This document shows, in pieces, positions 16,644 through 26,301 of a stretch of 52,611 bases of DNA. Within the stretch, counting starts at the first letter, position 1; the number at the start of each line of letters is the position of its first letter. Under the pieces are notes generated by a model. That model saw nothing but the letters and a program-made list of their open reading frames with translations, had not been told where the DNA came from and did no database searches. Location: positions 1 through 52,611 of the forward strand of contig SIRX01000169.1 of assembly GCA_004563715.1 (NCBI GenBank), in the 5' to 3' direction. The position numbers and the translations under genes are program-made. The stretch comes from Actinomycetota bacterium (GTDB lineage: Bacteria > Actinomycetota > Rubrobacteria > Rubrobacterales > Rubrobacteraceae).

Positions 16644-17651
16644 GTGCGGATCTCGGTAGACGCCCTCGGCGGGGACCATGCGCCGGACGAGGTCGTCGCG
16701 GGTACGCTGGACGCCGCCCGGGCGCTGCCGGGGGACGAGTTTTTTCTCGTTGGAGACCGCGACCTCGTAGAGCCCCGCGTAGGGCCTGACGCCCCGCAGA
16801 ACGTCCACCTCCGGGACGCCTCGGGCGCCGTGGGCATGGACGAGGACCCGGCGGCCGCGCTGCGGTCGCGGCCGGAGGCGAGCATCGGTGTCTGCGCGCG
16901 GATGGTGCGGGCCGGCGAGGCCGACGCGCTGTTCTCCGCCGGAAATACCGGGGCCACGGTGGCGGCGGCCCTGCTCGGCGTCGGGCGTCTCAAGGGCTGC
17001 CGCAGGCCTGGAATCGCGACGGTGCTACCGTTTCCGTCGCCGGTGCTGCTCGTAGACGCCGGGGCGACCACGCAGTGCCGCCCGCAGGACCTGCTCAACT
17101 TCGCTATCCTGGGGAGCGTGTTCGCCAAGAAGTTTTTTCGTTTGCCAGCGGCGGCGCGGGTGGGCCTGATCAACGTCGGCGAGGAGCCGGGGAAGGGGAA
17201 CGACCTGACGAAAGAGGCGCACGGCCTGATCCAGAGTGCCGAACCGCTGCGCTTCGTGGGCAACGTCGAGGGGCGGGACATCGGGCACGGGGTCGCCGAC
17301 GTGCTCGTCACCGACGGCTTTACCGGCAACGTAGTCCTCAAGACCGCCGAGGGCGTTGCGGCCGAGATCTTCGACATGATCCGGGGTGCCGTCACCGCTG
17401 GCCTCGTGAGCCGCGTCGCGGCCGGCGTCCTGCGGCCCCGCCTCCGCGGCGTCCGGGACCAGGTCGACCCGGAGAACTACGGGGGCTCCTTCCTGCTCGG
17501 CGTCCGGGGATCGGTCGTGATCGGTCACGGCAACTCCCGCGCGCGAGGCGTGGATAACGCCCTGCGCGGCATCTCGTCCACCGGCTCCGGCCTCGCGGAC
17601 GCCCTCGAAGCCGCGCTTGCCGGGGCCGACCCTCGCGAGGAGGCCCGGTGA
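16644..17651 (+). CDS. plsX: phosphate acyltransferase PlsX
   Basis: Makes acyl phosphate from acyl-ACP (EC 2.3.1.274), the acyl donor for PlsY at the start of phospholipid synthesis; acyl phosphate is also the product of a FakA/FakB pair such as the one upstream. The 335-residue protein begins [12 protein letters not shown], contains [43 protein letters not shown] and [16 protein letters not shown]. The canonical DVGANVDC segment is DAGATTQC here. The GTG at 16644 gives the right N-terminus but has no clear ribosome-binding site. The stop overlaps fabH (GTGA). Confidence 0.94.
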   Translation: MRISVDALGGDHAPDEVVAGTLDAARALPGDEFFLVGDRDLVEPRVGPDAPQNVHLRDASGAVGMDEDPAAALRSRPEASIGVCARMVRAGEADALFSAGNTGATVAAALLGVGRLKGCRRPGIATVLPFPSPVLLVDAGATTQCRPQDLLNFAILGSVFAKKFFRLPAAARVGLINVGEEPGKGNDLTKEAHGLIQSAEPLRFVGNVEGRDIGHGVADVLVTDGFTGNVVLKTAEGVAAEIFDMIRGAVTAGLVSRVAAGVLRPRLRGVRDQVDPENYGGSFLLGVRGSVVIGHGNSRARGVDNALRGISSTGSGLADALEAALAGADPREEAR

Positions 17652-18595
17652 ACAACGCGCCGGTCGGAGAGATCATCGGGGTCGGGCGGGCGCTCGGGAG
17701 CTGGTTGGTGACCAACAAAGACCTCTCGCGCACCCTCGACACGGATGACGCCTGGATCTCCTCCCGCACCGGCATAAAGCAGCGGCACTTTGTCGGTGAG
17801 AACGAGAACTGCGTGACGCTGGCCGTGAACGCCTCGAAAAAGGCCCTCGAAGACGCCGGGGTCGAGGGGCGTGACATAGACCTCGTCCTCTGCGCCACCT
17901 CTACCGCCCCGGAGTCCATGCCGTCGGTCGCCTGCCTGGTGGGCGAGGCCGTCGGCGCACCGGGGGTGGGGGCGATGGACCTCGCTGCGGCCTGCGCGGG
18001 CTACACCTACGCCGCCTCGGTCGCCGACGCTATGCTCCGCTCCGGGGTTGCCGGCCGCGTGCTGCTCATCGGGGCGGACGCCATGACGGCCATCGTGGAC
18101 CAGAACGAGCGCTCCACGGCGGTTCTCTTCGGCGATGGGGCGGGGGCGGTCGTCCTGGAGAAGGGTGACGGCACGTCGGGTTTCGTGGACCACCTGCTGG
18201 GGGCCGACGGCGGGGGCGCCCCGCTCGGGCGCGCCGGACACCCCGGCGACGAGCACAAGCTCTACCAGAACGGGCGCGAGGTCTTCAAATTCGCCGTAAA
18301 AGTCTTTCCCGAGATGGTCGAGAAGCTCGTGGCGCGCAACGGTATCTCGCTGGAGGACGTGCAGTACATAATCCCGCATCAGGCAAACGCACGCATAATA
18401 CACGCTGCGGCGCGCAAGCTGGAGGTGCCGGAGGAGAAGATCGTGGTGAACGTGGACCGCTACGGCAACACCTCGGCGGCGAGCATCCCGATCTCCTACC
18501 CGGACATCCGCGGCACGTTCGAGCCGGGGAAGTACGTGATAACCGTGGGGTTCGGTTTCGGGCTCGCCTGGGCGGCGAACCTGTACAGGATCTAG
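17648..18595 (+). CDS. fabH: 3-oxoacyl-ACP synthase III (FabH)
   Basis: Starts fatty acid synthesis by condensing an acyl-CoA primer with malonyl-ACP (EC 2.3.1.180). The thiolase fold carries the full triad Cys116 ([11 protein letters not shown]), His244 ([10 protein letters not shown]) and Asn274 ([10 protein letters not shown]). At 315 residues it has family length. Specificity for acetyl or branched primers cannot be told. The GTG start overlaps the plsX stop by four bases. Confidence 0.95.
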   Translation: MNNAPVGEIIGVGRALGSWLVTNKDLSRTLDTDDAWISSRTGIKQRHFVGENENCVTLAVNASKKALEDAGVEGRDIDLVLCATSTAPESMPSVACLVGEAVGAPGVGAMDLAAACAGYTYAASVADAMLRSGVAGRVLLIGADAMTAIVDQNERSTAVLFGDGAGAVVLEKGDGTSGFVDHLLGADGGGAPLGRAGHPGDEHKLYQNGREVFKFAVKVFPEMVEKLVARNGISLEDVQYIIPHQANARIIHAAARKLEVPEEKIVVNVDRYGNTSAASIPISYPDIRGTFEPGKYVITVGFGFGLAWAANLYRI

Positions 18596-18619
18596 ACAGC
18601 AGTTTAGGGAGGGGGATAG

Positions 18620-19447
18620 TTGGCGGTACGCAGGGCGGTGGTGTTTCCCGGCCAGGGATCGGCTGGAGGCGAGTTCTCGGGGACGGTTCGGGAGGCGGTG
18701 GAGAGGGCCGTGGGCGACGGAGAGGTCCCGTACCAGCTCGCGGTCTTCGCCCGATCCGTACAGTTGCTGGGCGAGCTTAGGGAGACCGGCGTGGAGCCGG
18801 ACGTGGTGGCGGGACACTCGCTCGGGGAGTACGCCGCGGCGTACGCCGCCGGGAGCCTCGGGCTGGAGGACGGCGTGCGGCTCGTGGCCGAGCGCGACCG
18901 GCTCATGAACGAGGCGTCGGAGGAGAACCCCGGCGGGATGGTCGCGCTCATCGGGGCCGAACCGCGGGATGTGGCCGAAGCCGCTCGCACCGTGGGCGAA
19001 GGCGGCGGTGTCGTCGTGGCGGCCAACTTCAACACCCCGCGGCAGACCGTGATCTCCGGCGACCCCGCGGCCGTCGAGGCGGTCGCCGGGCGCGTGCGGG
19101 GCAAGGCCGTGAAGCTGGAGGTGGCGGGCGCGTTTCACTCGCCGCTCATGGCGGAGGCCGCCGGCGGGATGGAATACCTGCTCTCCGGCGCGGAGTTCGA
19201 GGACCCGCAAATACCGATGATCTCCGCTATGGACGGGGCGGTGCTGGCGACGGCGGAGGACGTGCTGACGGCGCTGCGGCGGCAGATGCTCTCGCCGGTG
19301 AGGTGGGTGGCCGTGGTCGAGCGGCTGGCGGACCTCGGCGTCGAGGAGGTGGTCGAGGCCGGCGACGACGGTACGTTGGTCCGCATGTTGAGGGACTTCA
19401 AAGACCTGGGCCTGACGGGGCGGCGGGCGAAGGAGGTGCTCGCGTGA
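18620..19447 (+). CDS. fabD: malonyl-CoA:ACP transacylase (FabD)
   Basis: Transfers malonyl groups from CoA to ACP (EC 2.3.1.39). The 275-residue protein has the family start VVFPGQGS, the nucleophile elbow GHSLGE with Ser67, and the partner His173 in AGAFHSPLM. It is about 30 residues shorter than E. coli FabD, mainly between the FPGQGS strand and the nucleophile, where the helical linker is reduced. The TTG start has GGAGGGGG six bases upstream. It is followed directly by fabZ through a GTGA overlap. Confidence 0.94.
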   Translation: MAVRRAVVFPGQGSAGGEFSGTVREAVERAVGDGEVPYQLAVFARSVQLLGELRETGVEPDVVAGHSLGEYAAAYAAGSLGLEDGVRLVAERDRLMNEASEENPGGMVALIGAEPRDVAEAARTVGEGGGVVVAANFNTPRQTVISGDPAAVEAVAGRVRGKAVKLEVAGAFHSPLMAEAAGGMEYLLSGAEFEDPQIPMISAMDGAVLATAEDVLTALRRQMLSPVRWVAVVERLADLGVEEVVEAGDDGTLVRMLRDFKDLGLTGRRAKEVLA

Positions 19448-19884
19448 AGCTCGGGCCGATGGAGATCCGGGAGCTTATTCCTCACCGGTACCCGTTCCTG
19501 CTGGTGGACCGGATCGAGGAGCTGGAGCCCGGCGTCCGGGCCGTGGGCCTCAAGAACGTCACCCAGAACGAGCCGTTCTTCGAGGGCCACTTCCCCGACT
19601 ACCCGGTGATGCCGGGGGTCCTGATCGTGGAGGCGATGGCCCAGGTCGGGGCGGTGGGCGTCATGGTGAAAGAGGAGTACCGGGATAAGCTCGCGCTCTT
19701 CGCCGGGATAGACGGCGTGCGCTTCCGGCGGCAGGTGGTGCCGGGCGACACGCTCAGGATGGAAGTGGAGATAGAGCGTCTCAAGGGCCGGGTCGGCCGC
19801 GGCCGCGGCGAGGCCACGGTGGCGGGCGAGCGGGTCTGCGAGGCTAGCCTGATGTTCGCGTTCGCCGAGAAGGGGGAGAGATGA
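19444..19884 (+). CDS. fabZ: 3-hydroxyacyl-ACP dehydratase FabZ
   Basis: Removes water from 3-hydroxyacyl-ACP in the elongation cycle (EC 4.2.1.59). The 146-residue hot-dog-fold protein starts [21 protein letters not shown] and has catalytic His49 in [13 protein letters not shown] and Glu63 in IVEAMAQ. The GTG at 19444 overlaps the fabD stop (GTGA) and gives the family N-terminus. The 3' end overlaps fabG (ATGA). Confidence 0.95.
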   Translation: MKLGPMEIRELIPHRYPFLLVDRIEELEPGVRAVGLKNVTQNEPFFEGHFPDYPVMPGVLIVEAMAQVGAVGVMVKEEYRDKLALFAGIDGVRFRRQVVPGDTLRMEVEIERLKGRVGRGRGEATVAGERVCEASLMFAFAEKGER

Positions 19885-20627
19885 TAGAAGCCGGAAGGGT
19901 GGCGGTCGTCACGGGCGGTGGCCGGGGTATCGGGCGGGCCATAGCCGCCCGGCTCGCCCGGGAGGGTGCCAACGTGGCCATCTCCTACCGCTCCAACGAC
20001 GGAGCCGCGGAGGAGACCGCCGCGCTGGTCCGGGAGGCGGGCGTCGAGTGCGGGATCTTTAAGGGTGACGTGTCCTCCGCCGAGGATGTGGAGGCCGTGT
20101 TCAAGGGCGTCAGCGAGACCTTCGGGCGGCTGGATATCCTCGTCAACAACGCGGGCCTCACGCGGGACAACATCATGCTGCGGATGAAGGAAGACGAGTT
20201 CGACGAGGTGCTGCGGACCAACCTCAAGGGTACGTACCTGTGTACGCGGGCCGTGTTGCGGAGCATGGTGCGGGCGCGGTGGGGCCGGATCGTGAACATA
20301 AGCTCCGTCGTGGGGCTCGTCGGGAACGCCGGGCAGGCCAACTACGCGGCGTCTAAGGCTGGGATCATCGGGTTTACCAAGAGCGTGGCCCGGGAGGTGG
20401 CCCAGCGTGGCATCACGGCCAACGTCGTGGCCCCGGGGTACGTGGAGACGGAGCTAACCGGTGTGCTCTCAGAGGAGATAAAACAGCAGATCCGGGACCA
20501 GATACCGGCTGGCAGGATCGGGGAGCCGGAAGAGATCGCCGGAGCCGTGGCCTTTCTCGCCGGGGAAGAGGCGGGCTACGTCACCGGACAGACGTTGGCG
20601 GTAGACGGCGGGATGGTTATGCAATAA
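19881..20627 (+). CDS. fabG: 3-oxoacyl-ACP reductase FabG
   Basis: NADPH-dependent reductase of the elongation cycle (EC 1.1.1.100). The 248-residue short-chain dehydrogenase has the cofactor loop [12 protein letters not shown], the NNAG motif and the catalytic set Ser142, Tyr155 and Lys159 (YAASK), plus the C-terminal [10 protein letters not shown]. The ATG overlaps the fabZ stop by four bases. Confidence 0.95.
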   Translation: MIEAGRVAVVTGGGRGIGRAIAARLAREGANVAISYRSNDGAAEETAALVREAGVECGIFKGDVSSAEDVEAVFKGVSETFGRLDILVNNAGLTRDNIMLRMKEDEFDEVLRTNLKGTYLCTRAVLRSMVRARWGRIVNISSVVGLVGNAGQANYAASKAGIIGFTKSVAREVAQRGITANVVAPGYVETELTGVLSEEIKQQIRDQIPAGRIGEPEEIAGAVAFLAGEEAGYVTGQTLAVDGGMVMQ

Positions 20628-20638
20628 TGCGATCTGGG

Positions 20639-20668
20639 TTACACTACGCGCTATCCCTATTGTAGGAT
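20639..20668 (+). promoter_or_regulatory. candidate promoter for acpP-fabF
   Basis: TTACAC (20639-20644) and TAGGAT (20663-20668) lie 18 bases apart in the 82-base gap after fabG. ACP is needed in large amounts, so an extra internal promoter is plausible. Confidence 0.35.
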
Positions 20669-20709
20669 GGTCAACTTAAAGACCTTGGAGAACGAAGAAG
20701 GAGCCTGAC

Positions 20710-20955
20710 ATGGACAGGGAAGAAATTCTGGAGAAGATCCGCGAGATAACCGCCGACCGTCTCGGGGTCGACGAGGGCGACGTGACCCCCGAAGCATCCT
20801 TCCGGGAGGACCTGGAGGCGGACTCGCTGGACCTCGTGGAGCTCATCATGGAGCTCGAGGAGCAGTTCGGCATGGAGATCCCGGACGAGGAGGCCGAGAA
20901 GATCACCACGGTCGAAGAAGCCGTAGACTACGTGGCGGAGCACCAGGCCGCGTGA
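20710..20955 (+). CDS. acpP: acyl carrier protein
   Basis: The 81-residue acidic four-helix protein carries growing acyl chains on phosphopantetheine attached to Ser39 in the [10 protein letters not shown] motif. The pantetheine arm derives from CoA, whose synthesis involves CoaD encoded upstream. AGAAGGAG lies just before the ATG. The stop overlaps fabF by four bases (GTGA). Confidence 0.97.
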   Translation: MDREEILEKIREITADRLGVDEGDVTPEASFREDLEADSLDLVELIMELEEQFGMEIPDEEAEKITTVEEAVDYVAEHQAA

Positions 20956-22217
20956 CCGCGGAGTTGCCAGAAGAGAACCGGGGCGGCAACGGGCACGCCC
21001 TAATTACCGGCACCGGGGCCGTCACGCCCATCGGCACCGGTACCGACAACTTCTGGGACGCGGCGCTGCACGGCAAGAGCGGCATCGGGGAGATAACCCT
21101 CTTCGATCCCTCGCCGTTCCCGTCGCACATCGCCGGTGAGTGCTCGGACTTCGATCCCACCGACTTCATGTCCAAAAAAGAGGCCCGGCGAATGGACCGC
21201 TACGCCCAGTTCGGCATCGCGGCCGGCATCCAGGCCGCGCACAGCGCGGGGATCGTAGACCTGATCCGGGAGCGGCCCGAACGGGTCGCCATCGTTATCG
21301 GCAGCGGCATTGGCGGCCTCTCTACCTGGGAGCGGGAGTGCCGGGTGCTCAACGAGCGGGGCCCGGGACGCGTTAGCCCGTTCCTCATAACCATGATGGT
21401 CCCGAACATGGCCGCGGGGCAGCTCGCGATCATGCTCGGCGCCACGGGCCCGACCCAGTGCCCGGTGCTGGCCTGCGCCACCGGCGGCGAGGCGATAGCC
21501 GAGGGACTGGAGCTGATCCGGCGCGGCGATGCCGACGTGGTCATAGCGGGATCGGCGGAGGCCCCGATCACGCCGCTTTCGATGGCGGGGTTCTGCGCCA
21601 TACGCGCGATCTCCACCCGCAACGACGAGCCTCACCGGGCGAGCCGGCCTTTTGACGCCGACCGCGACGGCTTTGCGATGAGCGAGGGCGCCGGGGCCGT
21701 GGTGCTCGAAAGCCCGGAGCACGCCGAACGGCGCGGCGCCGAGCCGATTGCCGCCGTGGCCGGCTACGGCCGCTCGACGGACGCCTACCACGTTACCGCC
21801 CCGGACGAGCAGGGGCGCGGCGTGGAACGGGCCATGCGCCTCGCCCTCGCCGACGCGGGCCTCGAAGCCGGAGACGTGGGGCACGTCAACGCCCACGCCA
21901 CCTCTACCCCGACCGGCGACGGACCCGAGACGAAAGCCATCGCGCGGGTCATGCCCCAGGCGGCGGTGTCGGCGACCAAGTCCATGACGGGCCACTCCTT
22001 CGGCGCGGTAGGCGCCACGGAGGGCATCATGTGCGCCCTGGCCCTCAAACACGAGGTCTTGCCGCCGACGATCAACCTCGAAAACCTGGCGGAGGATTGC
22101 GAAAAGCTGAACTACGTGGAGGACGAGCCGAGAGAAGCGCCGGGATTGAAAGCCGCTATCTCGAACTCGATGGGCTTCGGGGGACACAACCTCGTGGTAG
22201 CTTTCACAACGGTGTAG
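20952..22217 (+). CDS. fabF: 3-oxoacyl-ACP synthase II (FabF)
   Basis: Elongating condensing enzyme (EC 2.3.1.179). The 421-residue protein has the triad Cys175 ([13 protein letters not shown]), His315 and His348 with Lys343 in [14 protein letters not shown]. Two neighbourhoods differ from the usual sequence: NAHGTSTPxND reads [11 protein letters not shown], and the segment after the Cys reads GGEAIAEG rather than (S/T)HAIGDA. These suggest a divergent but active KAS II. It completes the cluster; no enoyl-ACP reductase gene is seen in the window. Confidence 0.94.
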   Translation: MTAELPEENRGGNGHALITGTGAVTPIGTGTDNFWDAALHGKSGIGEITLFDPSPFPSHIAGECSDFDPTDFMSKKEARRMDRYAQFGIAAGIQAAHSAGIVDLIRERPERVAIVIGSGIGGLSTWERECRVLNERGPGRVSPFLITMMVPNMAAGQLAIMLGATGPTQCPVLACATGGEAIAEGLELIRRGDADVVIAGSAEAPITPLSMAGFCAIRAISTRNDEPHRASRPFDADRDGFAMSEGAGAVVLESPEHAERRGAEPIAAVAGYGRSTDAYHVTAPDEQGRGVERAMRLALADAGLEAGDVGHVNAHATSTPTGDGPETKAIARVMPQAAVSATKSMTGHSFGAVGATEGIMCALALKHEVLPPTINLENLAEDCEKLNYVEDEPREAPGLKAAISNSMGFGGHNLVVAFTTV

Positions 22218-22220
22218 AAT
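22215..22220 (+). promoter_or_regulatory. candidate -10 element for rnc
   Basis: TAGAAT overlaps the fabF stop and ends 13 bases before the rnc ATG, which would give a leader of only about seven bases. There is no convincing -35 box, so this is weak. Confidence 0.25.
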
Positions 22221-22233
22221 AGGCCGATACGAG

Positions 22234-22893
22234 ATGTCTATAAAGGATCTCATAACTATCTTGCCGGAGCCGCTGCGGCGACGCTCGCTCACCCACCCGA
22301 GCGTCGCTGACCCTTACGACTCGAACGGCCGGCTGGAGTTTCTCGGGGACTCGGTGCTGAACAACCGGGTAACGGACCTGGTTTTTCACGCCTACCCGGA
22401 GCTTCTGGAAGGAGATCTGACACGCATCCGGGCGCACCTGGTGCGTAAGTCGTTTCTGGCCGCCGTGGGCCGCGGCGAGGGCCTGGAGGAGATGATCGAG
22501 AGCTCCGTAATCAACGACTCGGTTATAGCGGACACGGTCGAGGCGATCATCGGGGCGGCGTATCTTATAGACCAGGGGCTCGTTTTCCGCACGATAGACG
22601 AGATTTTCAACCCCGCCGAGGTGGACACCGACGAGCTGAGGGACTGGAAGACCCTTTTGCAGGAGACCCTCCAGGCCGACGGCCTGCGCCCCACCTACCG
22701 GGTGCTCTCCAAACAAGGGCCGCCGCACCGCCCGAGCTTTGTGTCGGAGGTGGCCGTGGACGGCGGCGCGGTCGCCACCGGCGAGGGACACTCCATAAAG
22801 GAGAGCGAGCAGGCCGCCGCCCGCTCCGCGCTGGAGATACTGGGCGTCCGCCCCGTACCGCGCTCCCCGGTGGAAGTCCACGTGGGAGCCTAG
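22234..22893 (+). CDS. rnc: ribonuclease III
   Basis: Cleaves double-stranded RNA, including the rRNA precursor (EC 3.1.26.3). The 219-residue protein has the catalytic signature GRLEFLGDSVL (Glu35, Asp39) and the second metal-binding segment IADTVEAIIGAAY (Asp100, Glu103). From about residue 150 a double-stranded RNA-binding domain follows (DWKTLLQETLQ, GHSIKESEQAAARSALEIL). Its place between the fab cluster and smc is the usual one in many bacteria. Confidence 0.95.
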   Translation: MSIKDLITILPEPLRRRSLTHPSVADPYDSNGRLEFLGDSVLNNRVTDLVFHAYPELLEGDLTRIRAHLVRKSFLAAVGRGEGLEEMIESSVINDSVIADTVEAIIGAAYLIDQGLVFRTIDEIFNPAEVDTDELRDWKTLLQETLQADGLRPTYRVLSKQGPPHRPSFVSEVAVDGGAVATGEGHSIKESEQAAARSALEILGVRPVPRSPVEVHVGA

Positions 22894-22983
22894 GGCCTTT
22901 CCAGGGCTCTCGAAATCACCCCTTCGCCAACTCCTGAACGTCTGTTTCCGGCACTTTTCCATGCTTTATCCGTCCGGAAGTCG

Positions 22984-22989
22984 TAGAAT
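22984..22989 (+). promoter_or_regulatory. candidate -10 element giving a near-leaderless smc transcript
   Basis: TAGAAT ends nine bases before the smc ATG (22999), and no Shine-Dalgarno sequence precedes that ATG. A start six to seven bases downstream of the -10 would leave zero to three untranslated bases. The -35 region is poor. Confidence 0.3.
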
Positions 22990-22998
22990 GCCACGATA

Positions 22999-25900
22999 AT
23001 GCTCTCGGCGATCTACATAAAAGGGTTCAAGACTTTTGCCCGGCCCGTCCGGATGCCGCTCGGAGAAGGGGTAACGGCGGTGGTCGGGCCGAACGGCTCG
23101 GGTAAGAGCAACGTTACGGACGCGGTGCTCTTCGCGCTCGGGGAGCAGAGCCCCGGGCTGTTGCGGGCCGGTACGATGGGGGACCTTATCTTCTCTGGCT
23201 CTGAGTCGCTGCCGGCGGCCAACGTCGCCGAGGTGACGCTGGTTTTCGACAACGAGGCCGGGAGCATCTCCTTGCCGTACCGGGAGGTCTCCGTCTCCCG
23301 GCGTATCTCGCGGGGCGGGGACGCGGAGTACCGGGTCAACGGCTCTCGCGCCCGGCTGGCGGACGTTCGGGCCGTCGCCGGGGAGGCCGGGCTCGGCCGG
23401 CACAGCATCCTGCGGCAGGGGGCGGTGGACGCGATAGTGGCGGGCGGGGCCGCGGCGTGTCGGCTCGCGGTCGAGGAAGCCGCCGGCCTCGGCGTCTACC
23501 GTCGCCGGCGGCTCTCCGCGAGCCGCCGGCTGGAGAAGGCCGACACCCTGCTAGACAAGAGCCGCCAGCTGGAGGCGGAGCTGACGGCCCAACTCCAGAG
23601 GATCGAACGTGAGGCCGTCGCCGCCCGGGAGTACCGGGAGCTGGAGACCCGCTACCGCCGGCTCTCGCTGGCGCATCTGTACCGGGTGGCGACCCGGGAT
23701 CTGGACCGTCGCCGCGAGGAACTCCGGCGGTGCCGCGAGCAGACCGCGGCGCTTTCGGAGCGCGAAGCCGCCCTGAAAAACGAAGAAGCCAGGATCGAGC
23801 CGGAGCTCCGGCGCCTGGAGGGCGAGCTTCACCGGCGCGAGCAGTGGCTGGAGGAGCTGGAAGACTTCTCGGAGAGGCTGCGCAACGAGGTTATGCGCTC
23901 GGAGCGGGCGCTGCTTCGCCTGGAGGCCGAGCGGGGACGCGGGGGGGAACGGGCCCGGCTCGTCGCCTCCTTGCAGACTGAATCGGGGCGGGTCGTCCGG
24001 GCGCTGGAGCGGCTCCGGGCCGAGAGCGCGGAGGCCGAAGCCGGGTACGAAGAGAGACGCGAAACGTTGGACCGGGCCCGGCGGGCCGTAGAGCGGGCCC
24101 GAGGCCGGCGGAACGCCGCCGACAAGGACCGGGCCCGCCTGGCGGGCCACCTGGAGAAGTTGCAAGCCCGGCGAGACCGGAGCGTGGTCGAGGGGAGCGT
24201 CCTGGGTGAGGGAGAGCTGGAGAATATAGCCGGAGTTGTGAGGGAGATCAATCGGTCCCCGGACGCGGGCCAGAGTGATCAGACGAAAAACCTGAAGGCC
24301 CGAATCGAGGAGCACCGGTGGCGGTTGCAGGCTTGCGAGGGCGGGGTTCGCCGCCGCCGGGGCGGTCTTGAGGCTATGATCGGACGAACGCAGGCCCGCG
24401 CCCGGGTTCTGCGGATACCGGAGAACGGTGAGGCTGCGGCTCCCCGGCTCGATGAGGTTATAAGGGCGCGTCCGGGCTTCGAGGCCGCCGTAGAAGCCGC
24501 CGTGGGCGAACTCGGGCGCGCGGTGCTCGCCCGTGACCTGAGCGAGAGCATGAAACTGCTCGCGAACGACGAGCGGATCGCGCTTCGCCTGGACGCCGAA
24601 CGGGTCGAGGAAACGGGAGAGCCCCCCGGCAGGCCGCTGCTGGAGTGCGTACAGGTGGTTGAGGATCGCTACGCGGACGCCGTCGGGCGCCTGCTCGGCG
24701 GCATCTACGTAGTCGAGACCCCGGTCGCCGGCGCTCCCGCTAACGGGTACGTCGCCGTTACCCGCGACGGTTTGCGGCTCACGCGCACCAGCGTCAGCTT
24801 GTGCCGCGGTGAGGGCCGGTTCGTGCGCGAAGCCCGACTTCGCCACGAGCTGAACCGGCTCGACGCCCTGGAGAACGGCTTCGGGGGGCAGCTGTACGAC
24901 CTGGAAGACGCCGTTTCGGCCGCGAGGAGCCGTCTGCGGGAGCTCGGCCCCGGCGTGGAATCGTTTGTGGCGGCTCTCCACCGGCTGGAGCGGGCCTCCG
25001 GCCAACTTTCCCGACAGGCCCGGCGGCGCCAGAGCTCCGCCGCTGCCGCGCGGCAGCGGCGGCTGGAGCAGGAACGGGCGGCGGAGGAACTCGAAGGCCG
25101 AATCTCTGCGGCGGAGGCCGAGCTGGAGGCCGCCGAAGCCGCATCCGAGGAGGCCCGGCGCGAGCTTGCGGACGCCACCGCGCGGGCCGAAAGGGAGCGG
25201 GAACCGTTTGAAGAGCTGTCCCGCCGCCGCGAGCGGTTGCGGTCAGCCGTGGCGGATGGCGAACGCCGCCGCTGGGAGCTCGAGCGGCGTCTGAAGGCTG
25301 TTCGAGACATCTCGGAGACCGGAACAGAGCGGGCCGAGCGGGTGTCCGCCCGGTCGGTAGAGCTCGTCCGGGCGTTGACGGCCGTTCTCCGGGAACGCCG
25401 CAGCCGGCTGCGTAGCCGGCGCTCGGCGCTCACCGACGAACATCGCCGGGTCGCGGAGCAGCGCGCGGCGTGCTCCCGCGAGGCCGTCGAGCTTGCCGGG
25501 CAGATCGCCACCGCGCGGGGCGCGGCCGTCCGGGTTCAAGAAGACCTGGAACGTGCCGAGAGGTCCTCCGCGGCAGCGGCCGAGGAGGTGCGGGATGAAT
25601 GGGGCGCAACCCTGGAGGAAGCCCGCCGCGAGGCTGAGGGCCTCCCGCGAGACACGGACGCCGAGAGGAACCGCCTGGCGCGCCGTCTAAAACGCTTCGG
25701 CGACGTAAACCTTCTGGCTATCTCCCAGGAGCAGGAGTTGCGCGAGCGTCACGCGTTCGTCGCAGCCCAGCGGGCCGACGCCGAAGCCGCCGCCACGGAA
25801 CTCAACCGCATAATACATGAAATAGACCGGGAGATAGAGGCGCGTTTCACCAGGACCTTTGGGCGCGTCCGGCGGGCGTTCGCGGAGATATTGCCGCGCA

Positions 25901-26289
25901 TGATCCGGGATTCTGCGGGGAGGCTGGAGCTTACGGAGGAGGGGATCGAGGTCGGGCTGCGGCTGGGGCGCCGGGGATGGAAGCCGCTCAACGTGCTCTC
26001 CGGCGGGGAGCGGGCGCTGCTCGCGTTGTCGTTCTTGTTCAGCATCTTTCTGAGCCGTCCGGAAGAGCCCTCTTCGACCTTCTGCATGCTGGACGAGGCC
26101 GAGGCCGCGCTCGACGACGTAAATTTGGCGCGGTTTCTCGCTGTGGTAGACTCTTACCGGGCTGGCGGCCAGTTCATACTGGTAACCCACCAGAAACGCA
26201 CGATGGCCGCCGCGGATGTGCTGTACGGCGTTACCCAGGACGCATCCGGAGCCACGGTAGTAGTATCCAAACGTCTATCAGGAGAGTAA
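22999..26289 (+). CDS. smc: chromosome segregation ATPase SMC
   Basis: Structural maintenance of chromosomes protein that organises and segregates DNA. The 1096 residues show the Walker A GPNGSGKSN (30-38), a first long coiled coil, a hinge around residues 480-590 (ARPGFEAAVEAAVGELG), a second Arg/Glu/Ala-rich coiled coil, the ABC signature LSGGERALLALSF and Walker B FCMLDEAEAALDD. It is about 80-100 residues shorter than typical SMC, consistent with shorter arms. The usual HSIISQGRVDEI segment reads HSILRQGAVDAI. No scpA or scpB is in view. Confidence 0.95.
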   Translation: MLSAIYIKGFKTFARPVRMPLGEGVTAVVGPNGSGKSNVTDAVLFALGEQSPGLLRAGTMGDLIFSGSESLPAANVAEVTLVFDNEAGSISLPYREVSVSRRISRGGDAEYRVNGSRARLADVRAVAGEAGLGRHSILRQGAVDAIVAGGAAACRLAVEEAAGLGVYRRRRLSASRRLEKADTLLDKSRQLEAELTAQLQRIEREAVAAREYRELETRYRRLSLAHLYRVATRDLDRRREELRRCREQTAALSEREAALKNEEARIEPELRRLEGELHRREQWLEELEDFSERLRNEVMRSERALLRLEAERGRGGERARLVASLQTESGRVVRALERLRAESAEAEAGYEERRETLDRARRAVERARGRRNAADKDRARLAGHLEKLQARRDRSVVEGSVLGEGELENIAGVVREINRSPDAGQSDQTKNLKARIEEHRWRLQACEGGVRRRRGGLEAMIGRTQARARVLRIPENGEAAAPRLDEVIRARPGFEAAVEAAVGELGRAVLARDLSESMKLLANDERIALRLDAERVEETGEPPGRPLLECVQVVEDRYADAVGRLLGGIYVVETPVAGAPANGYVAVTRDGLRLTRTSVSLCRGEGRFVREARLRHELNRLDALENGFGGQLYDLEDAVSAARSRLRELGPGVESFVAALHRLERASGQLSRQARRRQSSAAAARQRRLEQERAAEELEGRISAAEAELEAAEAASEEARRELADATARAEREREPFEELSRRRERLRSAVADGERRRWELERRLKAVRDISETGTERAERVSARSVELVRALTAVLRERRSRLRSRRSALTDEHRRVAEQRAACSREAVELAGQIATARGAAVRVQEDLERAERSSAAAAEEVRDEWGATLEEARREAEGLPRDTDAERNRLARRLKRFGDVNLLAISQEQELRERHAFVAAQRADAEAAATELNRIIHEIDREIEARFTRTFGRVRRAFAEILPRMIRDSAGRLELTEEGIEVGLRLGRRGWKPLNVLSGGERALLALSFLFSIFLSRPEEPSSTFCMLDEAEAALDDVNLARFLAVVDSYRAGGQFILVTHQKRTMAAADVLYGVTQDASGATVVVSKRLSGE

Positions 26290-26301
26290 TCAGCACCGCT
26301 T

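Noticed and set aside
17025-17528. Minus-strand frame opposite plsX (167 codons)
   Set aside because: Shadow of plsX, with no start signal or family similarity.
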